DNA from: an uncultured Chitinophagaceae bacterium
GTDB lineage: Bacteria; Bacteroidota; Bacteroidia; Chitinophagales; Chitinophagaceae
DNA length: 9,137 bases
Direction: 5' to 3'
NCBI GenBank assembly: GCA_903841915.1
Contig: CAIMKO010000048.1
Location: forward strand, 1 to 9,137
Under the pieces are notes generated by a model that saw only the letters and a program-made list of their open reading frames with translations, was not told the origin of the DNA and searched no databases. Shown one piece after another: positions 1 to 6,803 of the stretch. The stretch's first letter is position 1; each line of letters starts with the position of its first letter. Made by a program: the position numbers and the translations under genes.

Positions 1-378
1 GGGGATAAAAAAAGTTTGCTTTATTATTTTTATCTGGCTTGTTATAAAGTGTATTTGTCTTCAGAACCTTCTGTGATCGTTGCCGATAAATTCCCTTTGC
101 AGTTAACAAAAAATACTGCTATAAAATGGTTGCAGGATATTGTTTCGCCATTTATCATTTTTGGACAATTGTATTACGAATCGTTCCATAAAATAAGATC
201 AAATGATTTTTTAAATCCATCGATCACGGTCGAGAGCAAACAGATATTGCAATTCTTATCCATCAAAAGAACGATCAATCAATTTGATATTGAAATAAGC
301 AATAGCAGGATCTCGTCATTTAGTTTTCAAAAAAACCACCAACAAATAAAAGCAGTATGCGTTCCAAAAACTTATTAG
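1..378 (+). CDS. C-terminal part of an unidentified protein (5' end outside the window)
   Basis: The reading frame is open from base 1 to the TAG at 376-378. The TTG at 16 is an internal codon rather than a convincing start, so this is the last 125 or so residues of a gene that begins upstream. I do not recognise the family. The visible part is rich in Ile, Phe, Ser and Lys. It starts with an aromatic stretch (LLYYFYLACYKVYL) and ends in a Ser/Lys-rich segment with SSFSF and a final PKTY. No catalytic motif or clear membrane helix can be named. The stop codon lies 22 bases inside the next gene, so the two are probably in one transcript with coupled translation. Its neighbours, a TPR/beta-barrel protein, a TPR protein and a polysaccharide deacetylase, suggest an envelope role, but that is inference from context only. 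Confidence 0.6.
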   Translation, partial: GDKKSLLYYFYLACYKVYLSSEPSVIVADKFPLQLTKNTAIKWLQDIVSPFIIFGQLYYESFHKIRSNDFLNPSITVESKQILQFLSIKRTINQFDIEISNSRISSFSFQKNHQQIKAVCVPKTY

Positions 379-1520
379 CCATTGTTATTTGCTGTTTGTT
401 TTTTTATAACAGCTATTCACAGTCGAACGAATCAGTAGCCGATGTAGAAATTCATTCACTTGATTTGTACAATACAGCTCAATGGAAGGCATTAATGCTC
501 TATGGTAAAGAAAAAATTTCTTCAGGAATTGATTTTCCGCTATTGAGGATGCGCACAGGCTATGCGGCTTTTATGTCAGGAAATTTTAGTGAAAGTCTTA
601 CTCAATACAGTAAGGTTTTTGAGACGGATAAGGATAATAAATTGGCATTGTACTATGTATATCTCAGCAATCTGTATTTGAATAATGAAACGATGGCAAG
701 ATATTATGCTGCACAATTACCTGCAGAAATGAAAGTAAGTGAGAAGATCACAAATACAAAGTTGTCAGGAATGCAAACCGAATACAGCCTTCGTATGCCT
801 GATGATACGGCCAGAAGAAATGCCCAGTATGCAAGGGTTGGTATTAATCTTAATCTGGGCTATCGTTTTCAGTTGCAACAAAGTATCGCTTATTATACAT
901 TGATGTCAAATACTGCGGGCATAGCCAATAAGCCCGCCTATCAACGATTACAGCAACCGGAATATTATGGAAAGCTGATCTATGCTGCAAACGATAAATT
1001 AGCTTTGATCGGTGCCTATCATTATATCAGTGATCATTTTCCGGATACAACATTAAAAACAAATATTTTTTTAGGTGGGATCAAGTATTCCATGCCTTAT
1101 TTCAGTATTCAAGCAAATGCTGCATTTGGAAATTTTGCAGTTAATTATACACAGTATGATGCTGTCTTGACATTTTATCCATTGGGCAATTTGAATCTAT
1201 ACAGCATCAGCAGGATCAGTTTTGGCAGTCAAACGAATTTTACCCAGGTATTGGGAGCAAAGCTTTTTAAAGGGGTATGGGCCGAAGGCAATTTAACAAC
1301 TGGTAAAGCAAGTTATCTTTTTGATAATGATGCACTATATGTAAAAAATGATCCTGATCCTAATTTATTCAGATGCGGTGGCAGTATCTATACCGTTCTT
1401 TCAAAAAAATTACTACTTTCTATCAATTATACTTTCGAGCAGAAGCAAAAACAATTCAATATACCTGTAACCAATTATTTTCAAAATTCAATCAATGGAG
1501 GTTTAACATGGAAATTTTAA
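357..1520 (+). CDS. TPR-containing outer-membrane beta-barrel protein (YaiO/PgaA-like layout)
   Basis: This 387-residue protein has an N-terminal signal peptide: a hydrophobic core at residues 5-17 and likely cleavage near SYS|Q at 21-22. Residues about 62-122 form one to two TPR-like helical hairpins (GYAAFMSGNFSESLTQYSKVF, then YVYLSNLYLNNETMARYYA). From about 157 to the end, alternating aromatic and polar strands (GINLNLGYRFQLQQ, INYTFEQ) indicate a beta-barrel. It ends in GGLTWKF, a terminal Phe being the usual signal for outer-membrane insertion. A short periplasmic TPR domain followed by a barrel is the layout of YaiO-type proteins and, in larger form, of the PgaA exporter, so a pore or scaffold for a polysaccharide is plausible but not shown. 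The ATG at 357 overlaps the upstream gene by 22 bases. The 3' end overlaps the next gene by 13 bases. No Shine-Dalgarno sequence is visible. Confidence 0.8.
   Translation: MRSKNLLAIVICCLFFYNSYSQSNESVADVEIHSLDLYNTAQWKALMLYGKEKISSGIDFPLLRMRTGYAAFMSGNFSESLTQYSKVFETDKDNKLALYYVYLSNLYLNNETMARYYAAQLPAEMKVSEKITNTKLSGMQTEYSLRMPDDTARRNAQYARVGINLNLGYRFQLQQSIAYYTLMSNTAGIANKPAYQRLQQPEYYGKLIYAANDKLALIGAYHYISDHFPDTTLKTNIFLGGIKYSMPYFSIQANAAFGNFAVNYTQYDAVLTFYPLGNLNLYSISRISFGSQTNFTQVLGAKLFKGVWAEGNLTTGKASYLFDNDALYVKNDPDPNLFRCGGSIYTVLSKKLLLSINYTFEQKQKQFNIPVTNYFQNSINGGLTWKF
1497..1501 (+). promoter_or_regulatory. Shine-Dalgarno sequence deciding the start of the small TPR gene
   Basis: GGAGG lies six bases before the ATG at 1508, inside the last codons of the barrel gene. 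It is unusually strong for this genome type, where most starts in the window have no such motif. It supports 1508 over the earlier in-frame ATG at 1373. Confidence 0.6.
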
Positions 1521-2131
1521 AAAGATCAATCGCGGTATTCATCACCATTATTTTGCTGTTGTCATCAGCAAGTGCACAAAATGCAGATGAGATACAAAAA
1601 GCTTTTAAGTCAAGCTATGTGAATGAATATAAAGCAAATTATTCAAACGCTTTAGCAGATTTGCAGAAAGTATATAAGGCCGACAGTTATGAGATCAATC
1701 TCCGGATGGGCTGGTTGCAATATTCAGCAAAGCAATACAGCAGTTCGATGGATTATTATCAGAAGGCCATTGACTTAAAAAAGTATAGTGTAGAAGCCAG
1801 ACTTGGATTCATCAAACCGGCAAATGAAGCCAAGCAATATGATAAAGCCTATGAAAAGTATGAAGAGATTTTAAAGATCGATCCCTATAACAGTATTGCC
1901 AATTATTGGGTGGGTGTGTATTATTATGGCGCAAGGAAATACGATATAGCAGCAAAATATTTTGAGTTAGTGGTGAATATGTATCCTTTTGATTATGATG
2001 CCAACCATATGTTAGGCTGGACTTATCTCAATCTTGGGAAAACAACGGATGCAAAAATGCTGTTCATAAAAGCATTATTCAATAAGCCTGGTGATATTTC
2101 TGCAACCGATGGATTGAATAAGTGTAAATAG
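1508..2131 (+). CDS. Secreted TPR-repeat protein
   Basis: The protein has 207 residues. The frame is open from an ATG at 1373, but the start at 1508 is preferred. It has a GGAGG ribosome site six bases upstream and begins with a clean signal peptide (MEILKRS, a hydrophobic core at 8-20, likely cleavage at ASA|Q, 23-24). The 1373 start would put 45 residues of out-of-frame barrel sequence in front of that signal. The mature part is almost entirely TPR. Units are recognisable at about 62-92 (MGWLQYSAKQYSSSMDYYQK), 96-126, 129-160 (YWVGVYYYGARKYDIAAKYF) and 164-194 (MLGWTYLNLGKTTDAKMLF). There is no catalytic domain and no lipobox. It is probably a periplasmic adaptor for the barrel protein, with which it overlaps by 13 bases. 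The specific partner is inferred from context. Confidence 0.8.
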   Translation: MEILKRSIAVFITIILLLSSASAQNADEIQKAFKSSYVNEYKANYSNALADLQKVYKADSYEINLRMGWLQYSAKQYSSSMDYYQKAIDLKKYSVEARLGFIKPANEAKQYDKAYEKYEEILKIDPYNSIANYWVGVYYYGARKYDIAAKYFELVVNMYPFDYDANHMLGWTYLNLGKTTDAKMLFIKALFNKPGDISATDGLNKCK

Positions 2132-2237
2132 AGCATGCATCTCAAAATGCAGTTGTTTAAAATACTGTCAGACTAGCAAAGATCTTGCAACTTGATTGTG
2201 CCTTGTAAGAGAGATTAGATAATTTAAAAAGCATTTA

Positions 2238-3173
2238 ATGAAAAATATCATTTCACTTATTGCATTTCTTTTTGCTGTTACTTTTTTAGCAGCACAAGCA
2301 AATAACGCTATTGCCACAAGCAGTATTAAAATAGAAATGCTTTTCCCGGAAGGAAAATCTAAAGCACTCATTCTGAGCTTTGATGATGGAACAGTTTCTG
2401 ACAGAAGACTTGTAAAATTGATGAATGACTATGGTCTCAAAGGCACTTTTCATTTAAATTCTAATAAGCTTGGCACAAAAGGATATCTCACAAAAGAGGA
2501 GATCAAAAGCCTTTTTAAAGATCATGAAGTTTCTGTTCATTCTGCTAATCATCCTGCTCTAACTGCTTTATCAAAAATTGATATCATTTATGAAGTGGTA
2601 GAAGATAGAAAAGAGTTGGAGCGTCTTACCGGGGACCTTGTCAGAGGGATGGCATACCCTTTTGGCAATAATAATGATCTTGTAATTGATGCTATAAAGG
2701 GATTGGGTATTGAATATGCAAGAACCGTAAAAGACAGCTATAATTTTATGATACCTGAAGATTTTCTTAGATGGGATCCAAGTATTCATCAATTTGGAAA
2801 AGCTTATTTTATCGCTAATGATTCGATAAATGACAAAAAGGAAATGGCAGGTTTTTATAAGCTGGTAGCTGATTTTCTTAAATCTAATTCTTTAGCACTA
2901 TTGGATGTTTGGGGGCATAGTTGGGAAAACGATGGTGTTGGCAATAGGTGGGGTGAAATGGAAAACTTCTTCAAGTTAGTTTCAAAACGAAGTGATATAA
3001 ACTATACGACCCAAATCGCGCTGGTTGATTATATCAATGCATTTAAAAATTTGAAAATTTCTATTGACAAAAAAGTAATTTCAAATCTTAGTTCTATGGA
3101 TGTATACTTAAAGCTTGATGATAAGCCTTATAAAATACTTGCGGGAGCTCAATTGTCGATAAAAGGGAATTAA
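2238..3173 (+). CDS. Secreted polysaccharide deacetylase (NodB homology, CE4-type)
   Basis: This 311-residue protein has a signal peptide (hydrophobic core at 4-18, likely cleavage near AAQA, 18-21). The NodB-fold motifs are present in order. SFDDG at 47-51 supplies the catalytic-base and metal-binding Asp pair (D49, D50). HSANH at 101-105 is the H-x3-H metal motif. RGMAYPFG at 136-143 is the Arg/Pro motif, and LDVWGHSWE at 222-230 supplies the late Asp/Trp and His. Such enzymes hydrolyse N- or O-acetyl groups on sugar polymers in a metal-dependent way. A small C-terminal extension (about 272-311) looks like a beta appendage. The substrate cannot be read from the sequence. It starts 106 bp after the TPR gene, so it may share that transcript or have its own promoter; I see no clear -7 element in the gap. 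A hairpin begins at its stop codon. Confidence 0.85.
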   Translation: MKNIISLIAFLFAVTFLAAQANNAIATSSIKIEMLFPEGKSKALILSFDDGTVSDRRLVKLMNDYGLKGTFHLNSNKLGTKGYLTKEEIKSLFKDHEVSVHSANHPALTALSKIDIIYEVVEDRKELERLTGDLVRGMAYPFGNNNDLVIDAIKGLGIEYARTVKDSYNFMIPEDFLRWDPSIHQFGKAYFIANDSINDKKEMAGFYKLVADFLKSNSLALLDVWGHSWENDGVGNRWGEMENFFKLVSKRSDINYTTQIALVDYINAFKNLKISIDKKVISNLSSMDVYLKLDDKPYKILAGAQLSIKGN

Positions 3174-3190
3174 AGTGAACGCACTTTAAT
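3169..3190 (+). terminator. Hairpin at the stop of the deacetylase gene
   Basis: ATTAAAGTG (3169-3177), loop AACG, CACTTTAAT (3182-3190): a perfect 9-bp inverted repeat whose left arm includes the TAA stop codon. No long T-run follows, so it may be a weak terminator or an mRNA 3'-end stabiliser. Confidence 0.45.
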
Positions 3191-3242
3191 CAGGAAAAGC
3201 CTCGCTACAAAAAGAAAATCAACACCAATTGAACACTCTTTG

Positions 3243-3266
3243 TTTGGGCTTTTTATTGAGCCCAAA
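3243..3266 (+). repeat. Inverted repeat in the region before the histidine kinase
   Basis: TTTGGGCT (3243-3250), 8-base loop, AGCCCAAA (3259-3266): a perfect 8-bp stem. Neither strand has a proper T-run after it, so it does not look like a standard terminator. It could still reduce read-through into the kinase gene or be a protein-binding site. Confidence 0.4.
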
Positions 3267-3275
3267 AATATTTTG

Positions 3276-3293
3276 TAATTTGCCGGCTCGGCA
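3276..3293 (+). promoter_or_regulatory. Possible promoter -7 region and start-site hairpin for the histidine kinase
   Basis: TAATTTGC at 3276-3283 resembles, one base short, the Bacteroidota -7 element TAnnTTTG. It runs straight into a GC-rich small hairpin, TGCCG-GCT-CGGCA (3281-3293), that stands out in this AT-rich gap. If used, the transcript would begin near 3288 with a leader of about 80 bases. No clear -33 element was found. Confidence 0.25.
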
Positions 3294-3368
3294 CCTTTTA
3301 GTTATCCTTGACAATAATATATAACCTTCCATTCATCTCGCAGGTGATGGATTAAAGAGTCAACATCC

Positions 3369-4445
3369 ATGTTCAGATCTATTCAGGCAAAAATTATAAT
3401 ATCCATTATTTCTTTGTTGATCATTGTATGGATCGACAGTCATGTTGTTTCAGAGATTTCTTTGGCGTTGTTTTATCTGATCCCTGTTATTATTTTTTCT
3501 TATCAAAATACAACCCCTTACCGATATTCTATTTTATTCAGCATCATTGCAGCATTGTCTTGGACAGTAGTGGACTATTATACGCATACTTATAGCTCGG
3601 AAATAAATCAGATCTTCAACGTTATCCCGAAACTCTTGATCTCTGTCATCACAGCTGTGGCCATTCATAAATATTTTATAGAGAAAGAACTTCAAAAGAC
3701 GATTGCAGACCAGAAAGCCAAACTGGAAAATGCCAATCAGCAATTGACTGAAAGTAATACAGAATTGAATAAATTCATCGGTATGGCAGCGCATGACATC
3801 CGTAATCCCGTTGGCAGTATTCAAATGTTTGCTGAAATGTTATTGGAAAAAGAATCAATAAGCGAAGAAGATAAAAGCTATATACAGATGGTGGAATCGG
3901 CAGCAGGCCGTTCGCTGCAAATTTTAAACGATACTTTAAATATCAGCAAGATCCAGTCAGGAACGATCTCGATGAATAAAAAAAAGGCTGATTATATTTC
4001 ATTCATTAAAGAATCTGTTGCACTGAACAAATACCTGGCAGATAAAAAAAGTCAGTCCATTTATTTCGAGAGTGCCATTGATTCATTGGAAATGGAATTC
4101 GATCAAAGCCGATTAGCACAGGTGTTGAATAATTTGCTGACCAATGCCATCAAGTATTCCAATATGAATACGAGCATTACTGTAAAAGTGGAATTTAGCG
4201 GAGAAAAAAGGGAGATAGTATTGACGAGTATCAAAGATCAGGGCTTAGGGATAGATGAAAAATATCACGCTACACTTTTCGATCCTTTTACCACTACCGC
4301 CAATCAGCCTACCAATAATGAATCAAAGACGGGATTAGGTCTTGCAATCGTAAAAAAGATCGTGCAATTGCATGATGGAACTATTGGCTTTACGAGTGAA
4401 GAGGGGAAGGGCTCAAATTTCTATTTTTCCATTCCGGCAGCATAG
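3369..4445 (+). CDS. Membrane-bound sensor histidine kinase (orphan)
   Basis: The protein has 358 residues. Four hydrophobic segments at about 8-21, 31-45, 55-71 and 86-101 form an integral-membrane sensor with very short loops, so the signal is probably sensed in or near the membrane. A coiled-coil linker (about 103-136) leads to the dimerisation/phosphoacceptor helix with AAHDIRNPVGSI, where H142 is the likely phosphorylated His. The ATPase domain has an N-box (NLLTNAIKYS, 255-264), G1 (DQGLGI, 290-295), F-box (FDPF, 304-307) and G2 (TGLGLAI, 321-327). All key residues are intact, so the kinase should be active. No PAS, HAMP or receiver domain is present, and no response regulator gene lies within the window, so its partner must be encoded elsewhere. 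It is convergent with the reductase gene, with only 26 bp between the stops. The start has no Shine-Dalgarno sequence. Confidence 0.9.
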   Translation: MFRSIQAKIIISIISLLIIVWIDSHVVSEISLALFYLIPVIIFSYQNTTPYRYSILFSIIAALSWTVVDYYTHTYSSEINQIFNVIPKLLISVITAVAIHKYFIEKELQKTIADQKAKLENANQQLTESNTELNKFIGMAAHDIRNPVGSIQMFAEMLLEKESISEEDKSYIQMVESAAGRSLQILNDTLNISKIQSGTISMNKKKADYISFIKESVALNKYLADKKSQSIYFESAIDSLEMEFDQSRLAQVLNNLLTNAIKYSNMNTSITVKVEFSGEKREIVLTSIKDQGLGIDEKYHATLFDPFTTTANQPTNNESKTGLGLAIVKKIVQLHDGTIGFTSEEGKGSNFYFSIPAA

Positions 4446-4471
4446 TATATACCGCATTTTTTCAATAAGCT

Positions 4472-6133
4472 TTATGCTTTTGATAATTCATTCCTACAGG
4501 TATTCCATAAGTAAAAACCACCCGATAAATTAGATACTTTTTCAAATCCGTTTTGCAGTAAGATCCTTTGTGCCAGATATCCTCTTAATCCGGCTTCGCA
4601 ATAAATATAGATTGGTTTGTCTTTGGATATCTCGGTTAATCTCTCCCTGATCTCATCTACAGGAATATTGATGGCACCTGCAATATTAGCTGTTGCAAAC
4701 TCATCTGCTCTCCGAACATCGATCAAGAGTCCATCTTTGGATAGATTTTCTAATTGATTCCAGTAAAATACATGAAGCCTTTTCAATAAAATGTTTTCCG
4801 CAACAAATCCGGCCATGTTAACGGGGTCTTTGGCAGAAGAATAAGGAGGCGCATACGCATGTTCAAATTCCACCAATTCGTAAATGCTGCTGTTTCTTTT
4901 GATAGCAGAGGACAGTATATCGATACGTTTATCTACACCATCGAAACCCGCGATCTGAGCACTGAATAAGCGACCGTCCTCAGGTGAGAATGCAATTTGA
5001 ATACTCATTTGTTTAGCACCCGGATAATAACCTGCATGCGAACCGTTATGAGTGGTGGAAACAATATGTTTAATATTCGCTGTTGTTAAATGTTTAGAAG
5101 CAGTGCCTGCTGTTGCTACGGTCATATCAAATACTTTCACAATAGCCGTATTGATCGCGCCATTATATTTTTGAACATTTCCCAGGACTAGATTATTGGC
5201 ACAGATCCTTCCTTGTTTATTGGCAGGCCCTGCGAGATAAGTGATCATGGATTGCTGCGTGATGGGATTCTTGAATTCGATGGCATCACCCACTGCATAA
5301 ATATCAGGATTGGAAGTTTGCAAATATTCATTCACCCATATTCCTTTTGCGTCACCGATCTTTAGTCCTGCTGCAATGGCTAATCTTGTATCGGGTTTTA
5401 CACCGATGGATAGGATCACAACATCAGCATCGATCACATCCCCAGATTTTAAATGAACCTTTAATTGATCGCCATCTTTAGTAAAACTGGTAACTGCTGA
5501 ATTTAAACGGAGATCTACATTTTTAGAGCGTATATGTTGTTGTACGATGGCTGCAATGGGAAAATCTACAGGCGCCAGGATCTGATTGCCCATTTCTATA
5601 ATGCTTACATGCAGTCCGAGACCATGCAAACTTTCCGCCATTTCCAGACCAATGAAACCTGCACCAATTACAACAGCTTTTTGAATATTCTTTTGCTGCA
5701 CATAAGTCTTGATATAATCCGTATCGTTCACATTTCTTAATGTGAAGATCCCTTCGTTAGTGATCCCAGGTAAAGGAGGGCGTATGGGCTCTGCACCGGG
5801 TGATAAAACTAATTTGTCATAGCTTTCTTCATATACTTCACCTGTTCTTTGATCTTTTGCTGTGATGGTTTTTGCAAATGGGTTTATCGCAGTTACTTCA
5901 GTCTGCACCCTTACATCAATACTGAATCTTTGGTGAAAGGAAGCTGCTGTTTGCACGAACAATTTATTTCGGTCCTTGATCACATTACCGATATAATAAG
6001 GCAGGCCGCAATTGGCATAAGAAATATATTCTCCTTTTTCGAAAATGATGATCTCTGCGTGTTCATCCATTCTTCTTAATCTCGCTGCAGTACTTGCACC
6101 GCCGGCTACCGCGCCTACAATAATGTATTTCAT
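4472..6133 (-). CDS. CoA-disulfide/persulfide reductase with fused C-terminal rhodanese domain
   Basis: This 553-residue flavoprotein belongs to the pyridine nucleotide-disulfide oxidoreductase superfamily. Residues 1-~325 hold the FAD site (VGAVAGGAS, 6-14), the redox Cys in YANCGLPYYIG (C42), the NAD(P)H site (GAGFIG, 157-162) and the second FAD motif (YAVGDA, 279-284). About 330-445 is the dimerisation domain, with an AYAPPYSSAKDP segment (426-437) typical of CoA-disulfide reductases. From about 455 to 548 there is a rhodanese domain (IDVRRADEF, 471-479) with active-site loop CEAGLRG (C512 to G518). This layout matches the CoADR-RHD/NADH persulfide reductase group, which reduces CoA or small-thiol per- and polysulfides. 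The exact substrate cannot be read. A Crp-type site lies 58 bp upstream of the start with a -7-like element between them. It is the last gene of the minus-strand cluster. Confidence 0.9.
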   Translation of the reverse strand: MKYIIVGAVAGGASTAARLRRMDEHAEIIIFEKGEYISYANCGLPYYIGNVIKDRNKLFVQTAASFHQRFSIDVRVQTEVTAINPFAKTITAKDQRTGEVYEESYDKLVLSPGAEPIRPPLPGITNEGIFTLRNVNDTDYIKTYVQQKNIQKAVVIGAGFIGLEMAESLHGLGLHVSIIEMGNQILAPVDFPIAAIVQQHIRSKNVDLRLNSAVTSFTKDGDQLKVHLKSGDVIDADVVILSIGVKPDTRLAIAAGLKIGDAKGIWVNEYLQTSNPDIYAVGDAIEFKNPITQQSMITYLAGPANKQGRICANNLVLGNVQKYNGAINTAIVKVFDMTVATAGTASKHLTTANIKHIVSTTHNGSHAGYYPGAKQMSIQIAFSPEDGRLFSAQIAGFDGVDKRIDILSSAIKRNSSIYELVEFEHAYAPPYSSAKDPVNMAGFVAENILLKRLHVFYWNQLENLSKDGLLIDVRRADEFATANIAGAINIPVDEIRERLTEISKDKPIYIYCEAGLRGYLAQRILLQNGFEKVSNLSGGFYLWNTCRNELSKA

Positions 6134-6154
6134 TTTATGTTTTTAAATCTAATG

Positions 6155-6162
6155 CAAAGTTG
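6155..6162 (-). promoter_or_regulatory. Candidate -7 promoter element of the reductase-rhodanese gene
   Basis: Read on the minus strand this is CAACTTTG, a 7/8 match to the Bacteroidota -7 element TAnnTTTG, 22 bases before the ATG. The expected start of transcription is about 6150, placing the Crp-type palindrome near -41. Confidence 0.45.
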
Positions 6163-6183
6163 TTGCCGCGAATTCTTATTTAT

Positions 6184-6199
6184 TGTGACAACTATCACT
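6184..6199 (-). promoter_or_regulatory. Crp/Fnr-family operator upstream of the reductase-rhodanese gene
   Basis: On the plus strand TGTGACAACTATCACT: GTGA-N6-TCAC is an exact match to the inner Crp-type palindrome. Its centre (6191.5) is 36.5 bases from the last base of the -7-like element. The likely binder is the Crp/Fnr protein encoded at 6804-7448. Confidence 0.6.
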
Positions 6200-6286
6200 T
6201 TTTGGGATGATTGTTTAGGAACATGTTTGCCGAATGTTTCCGTTTTCGTTAGGTCCTCATTGATTTATCGGAGCTTGAACTTTAAA

Positions 6287-6344
6287 AGCTATGAGTGACG
6301 AGCTGTGAGTCGCGAGCAAAACTCACAGCTCAAAGCTCATAGCT
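6287..6344. repeat. REP-like tandem and inverted repeat element
   Basis: The left half is two 14-base units (AGCTATGAGTGACG and AGCTGTGAGTCGCG) that differ at three positions. The right half is their near reverse complement. The result is a hairpin: AGCTATGAG (6287-6295) pairs with CTCATAGCT (6336-6344), and GAGCTGTGAGT (6300-6310) pairs with ACTCACAGCTC (6321-6331), with a 4x4 internal loop and a 10-base end loop. No ORF overlaps it and no T-run follows. The layout suggests a dispersed, REP-like extragenic element rather than a terminator. Confidence 0.65.
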
Positions 6345-6354
6345 GCTCTTGCAC

Positions 6355-6396
6355 ATAGAAAAAAGCGCTGAACCGGATAACCAATTCAGCGCTTTT
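6355..6396 (-). terminator. Strong intrinsic terminator of the rhodanese gene
   Basis: AAAAGCGCTGAA (6361-6372), 12-base loop, TTCAGCGCTTTT (6385-6396): a perfect 12-bp stem. On the minus strand the stem ends in a run of six Ts, a textbook terminator 23 bases after the rhodanese stop. It isolates the rhodanese transcript from the reductase gene. Confidence 0.85.
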
Positions 6397-6418
6397 ATAA
6401 AAACAACTATCTATTTAT

Positions 6419-6733
6419 TTATTGTAGTTTTTTCTCCAGACTACTCCACCCACCGCCATTATAGGCATCAATGCCGGCTTGTTTTAGTGCTGTAACGGCC
6501 ATACTGCTTCTGCCGCCACTGAGGCAAACAACAATAACCGGTTTCTTTTTTTGTTTGATGCTTGGAATTTTTTGGGTAACAGTTGCAAGTGGGATGTTTA
6601 TGGAATTTTTAATGTGCCCCGAACGAAATTCTTCAGGTGTTCTTACATCAACGATCATAGCACCGTTGGCATACAATTCTTTTATATAAGCAGCTTTCTT
6701 GCTTCCACCGAATAATAGGTCTAATAATCCCAT
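6419..6733 (-). CDS. Single-domain rhodanese (sulfurtransferase)
   Basis: The 104-residue protein is one rhodanese domain with no signal peptide, so it is cytoplasmic. Motifs are VDVRTPEEF (28-36), GHIKNSINIPL (39-49) and the active-site loop CLSGGRS (70-76), which has the C-x3-G-R shape that holds a Cys persulfide on C70. The late GGGWSSLE (93-100) is the usual closing motif. Such proteins carry sulfane sulfur between thiols. Here the natural partners are the reductase-rhodanese downstream and the two DUF2892 membrane proteins upstream, because in E. coli YgaP a rhodanese is fused to such membrane helices. It starts 70 bp after the Crp/Fnr stop and could be reached by read-through from that gene, but a Crp-type site and a -7-like element sit in the gap, and a strong terminator follows the gene. 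Confidence 0.9.
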   Translation of the reverse strand: MGLLDLLFGGSKKAAYIKELYANGAMIVDVRTPEEFRSGHIKNSINIPLATVTQKIPSIKQKKKPVIVVCLSGGRSSMAVTALKQAGIDAYNGGGWSSLEKKLQ

Positions 6734-6750
6734 AATGATAATATTTAAAA

Positions 6751-6758
6751 CAAATATT
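6751..6758 (-). promoter_or_regulatory. Candidate -7 promoter element of the rhodanese gene
   Basis: On the minus strand AATATTTG, a 7/8 match to TAnnTTTG, 17 bases before the ATG. It lies 37.5 bases from the centre of the Crp-type site, almost the same offset as at the other two promoters. Confidence 0.4.
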
Positions 6759-6780
6759 CAGAATAAGTAATGATATGCAC

Positions 6781-6796
6781 GGTGATAATTGTTACA
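6781..6796 (-). promoter_or_regulatory. Crp/Fnr-family operator upstream of the rhodanese gene
   Basis: On the minus strand TGTAACAATTATCACC. This is the same pattern as the other two sites (TGTrAC-N4-ATCAC) with one change in the inner palindrome (GTAA instead of GTGA). It is centred at 6788.5, 55 bp before the start codon. Confidence 0.5.
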
Positions 6797-6803
6797 CTGA
6801 AAA

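Noticed and set aside
1373..1507. Earlier ATG for the small TPR gene
   Set aside because: This stretch is the out-of-frame end of the barrel gene. The ATG at 1508 has GGAGG upstream and opens directly into a signal peptide.
2132..2237. Promoter for the deacetylase gene in the 106-bp gap
   Set aside because: No match to TAnnTTTG within one mismatch at a sensible distance from the ATG was found by eye.
2168..2371. Minus-strand ORF of 67 codons over the start of the deacetylase gene
   Set aside because: It is a shadow of the deacetylase signal-peptide region, with no start context and no family resemblance.
3220..3231. Short sequence TCAACACCAATTG shared with 7889-7901
   Set aside because: One 12 to 13-base match between a gap and the end of the 60-aa gene, with no flanking similarity; likely chance.
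4446..4471. Possible bidirectional terminator between the convergent kinase and reductase genes
   Set aside because: Only a 4-bp stem (AAGC-TTTAT-GCTT) can be formed, and it overlaps the reductase stop; too weak to call.
6220..6243. Imperfect inverted repeat (GGAACAT ... ATGTTTCC)
   Set aside because: It needs a bulged base and has short arms; not distinguishable from chance in this AT-rich gap.
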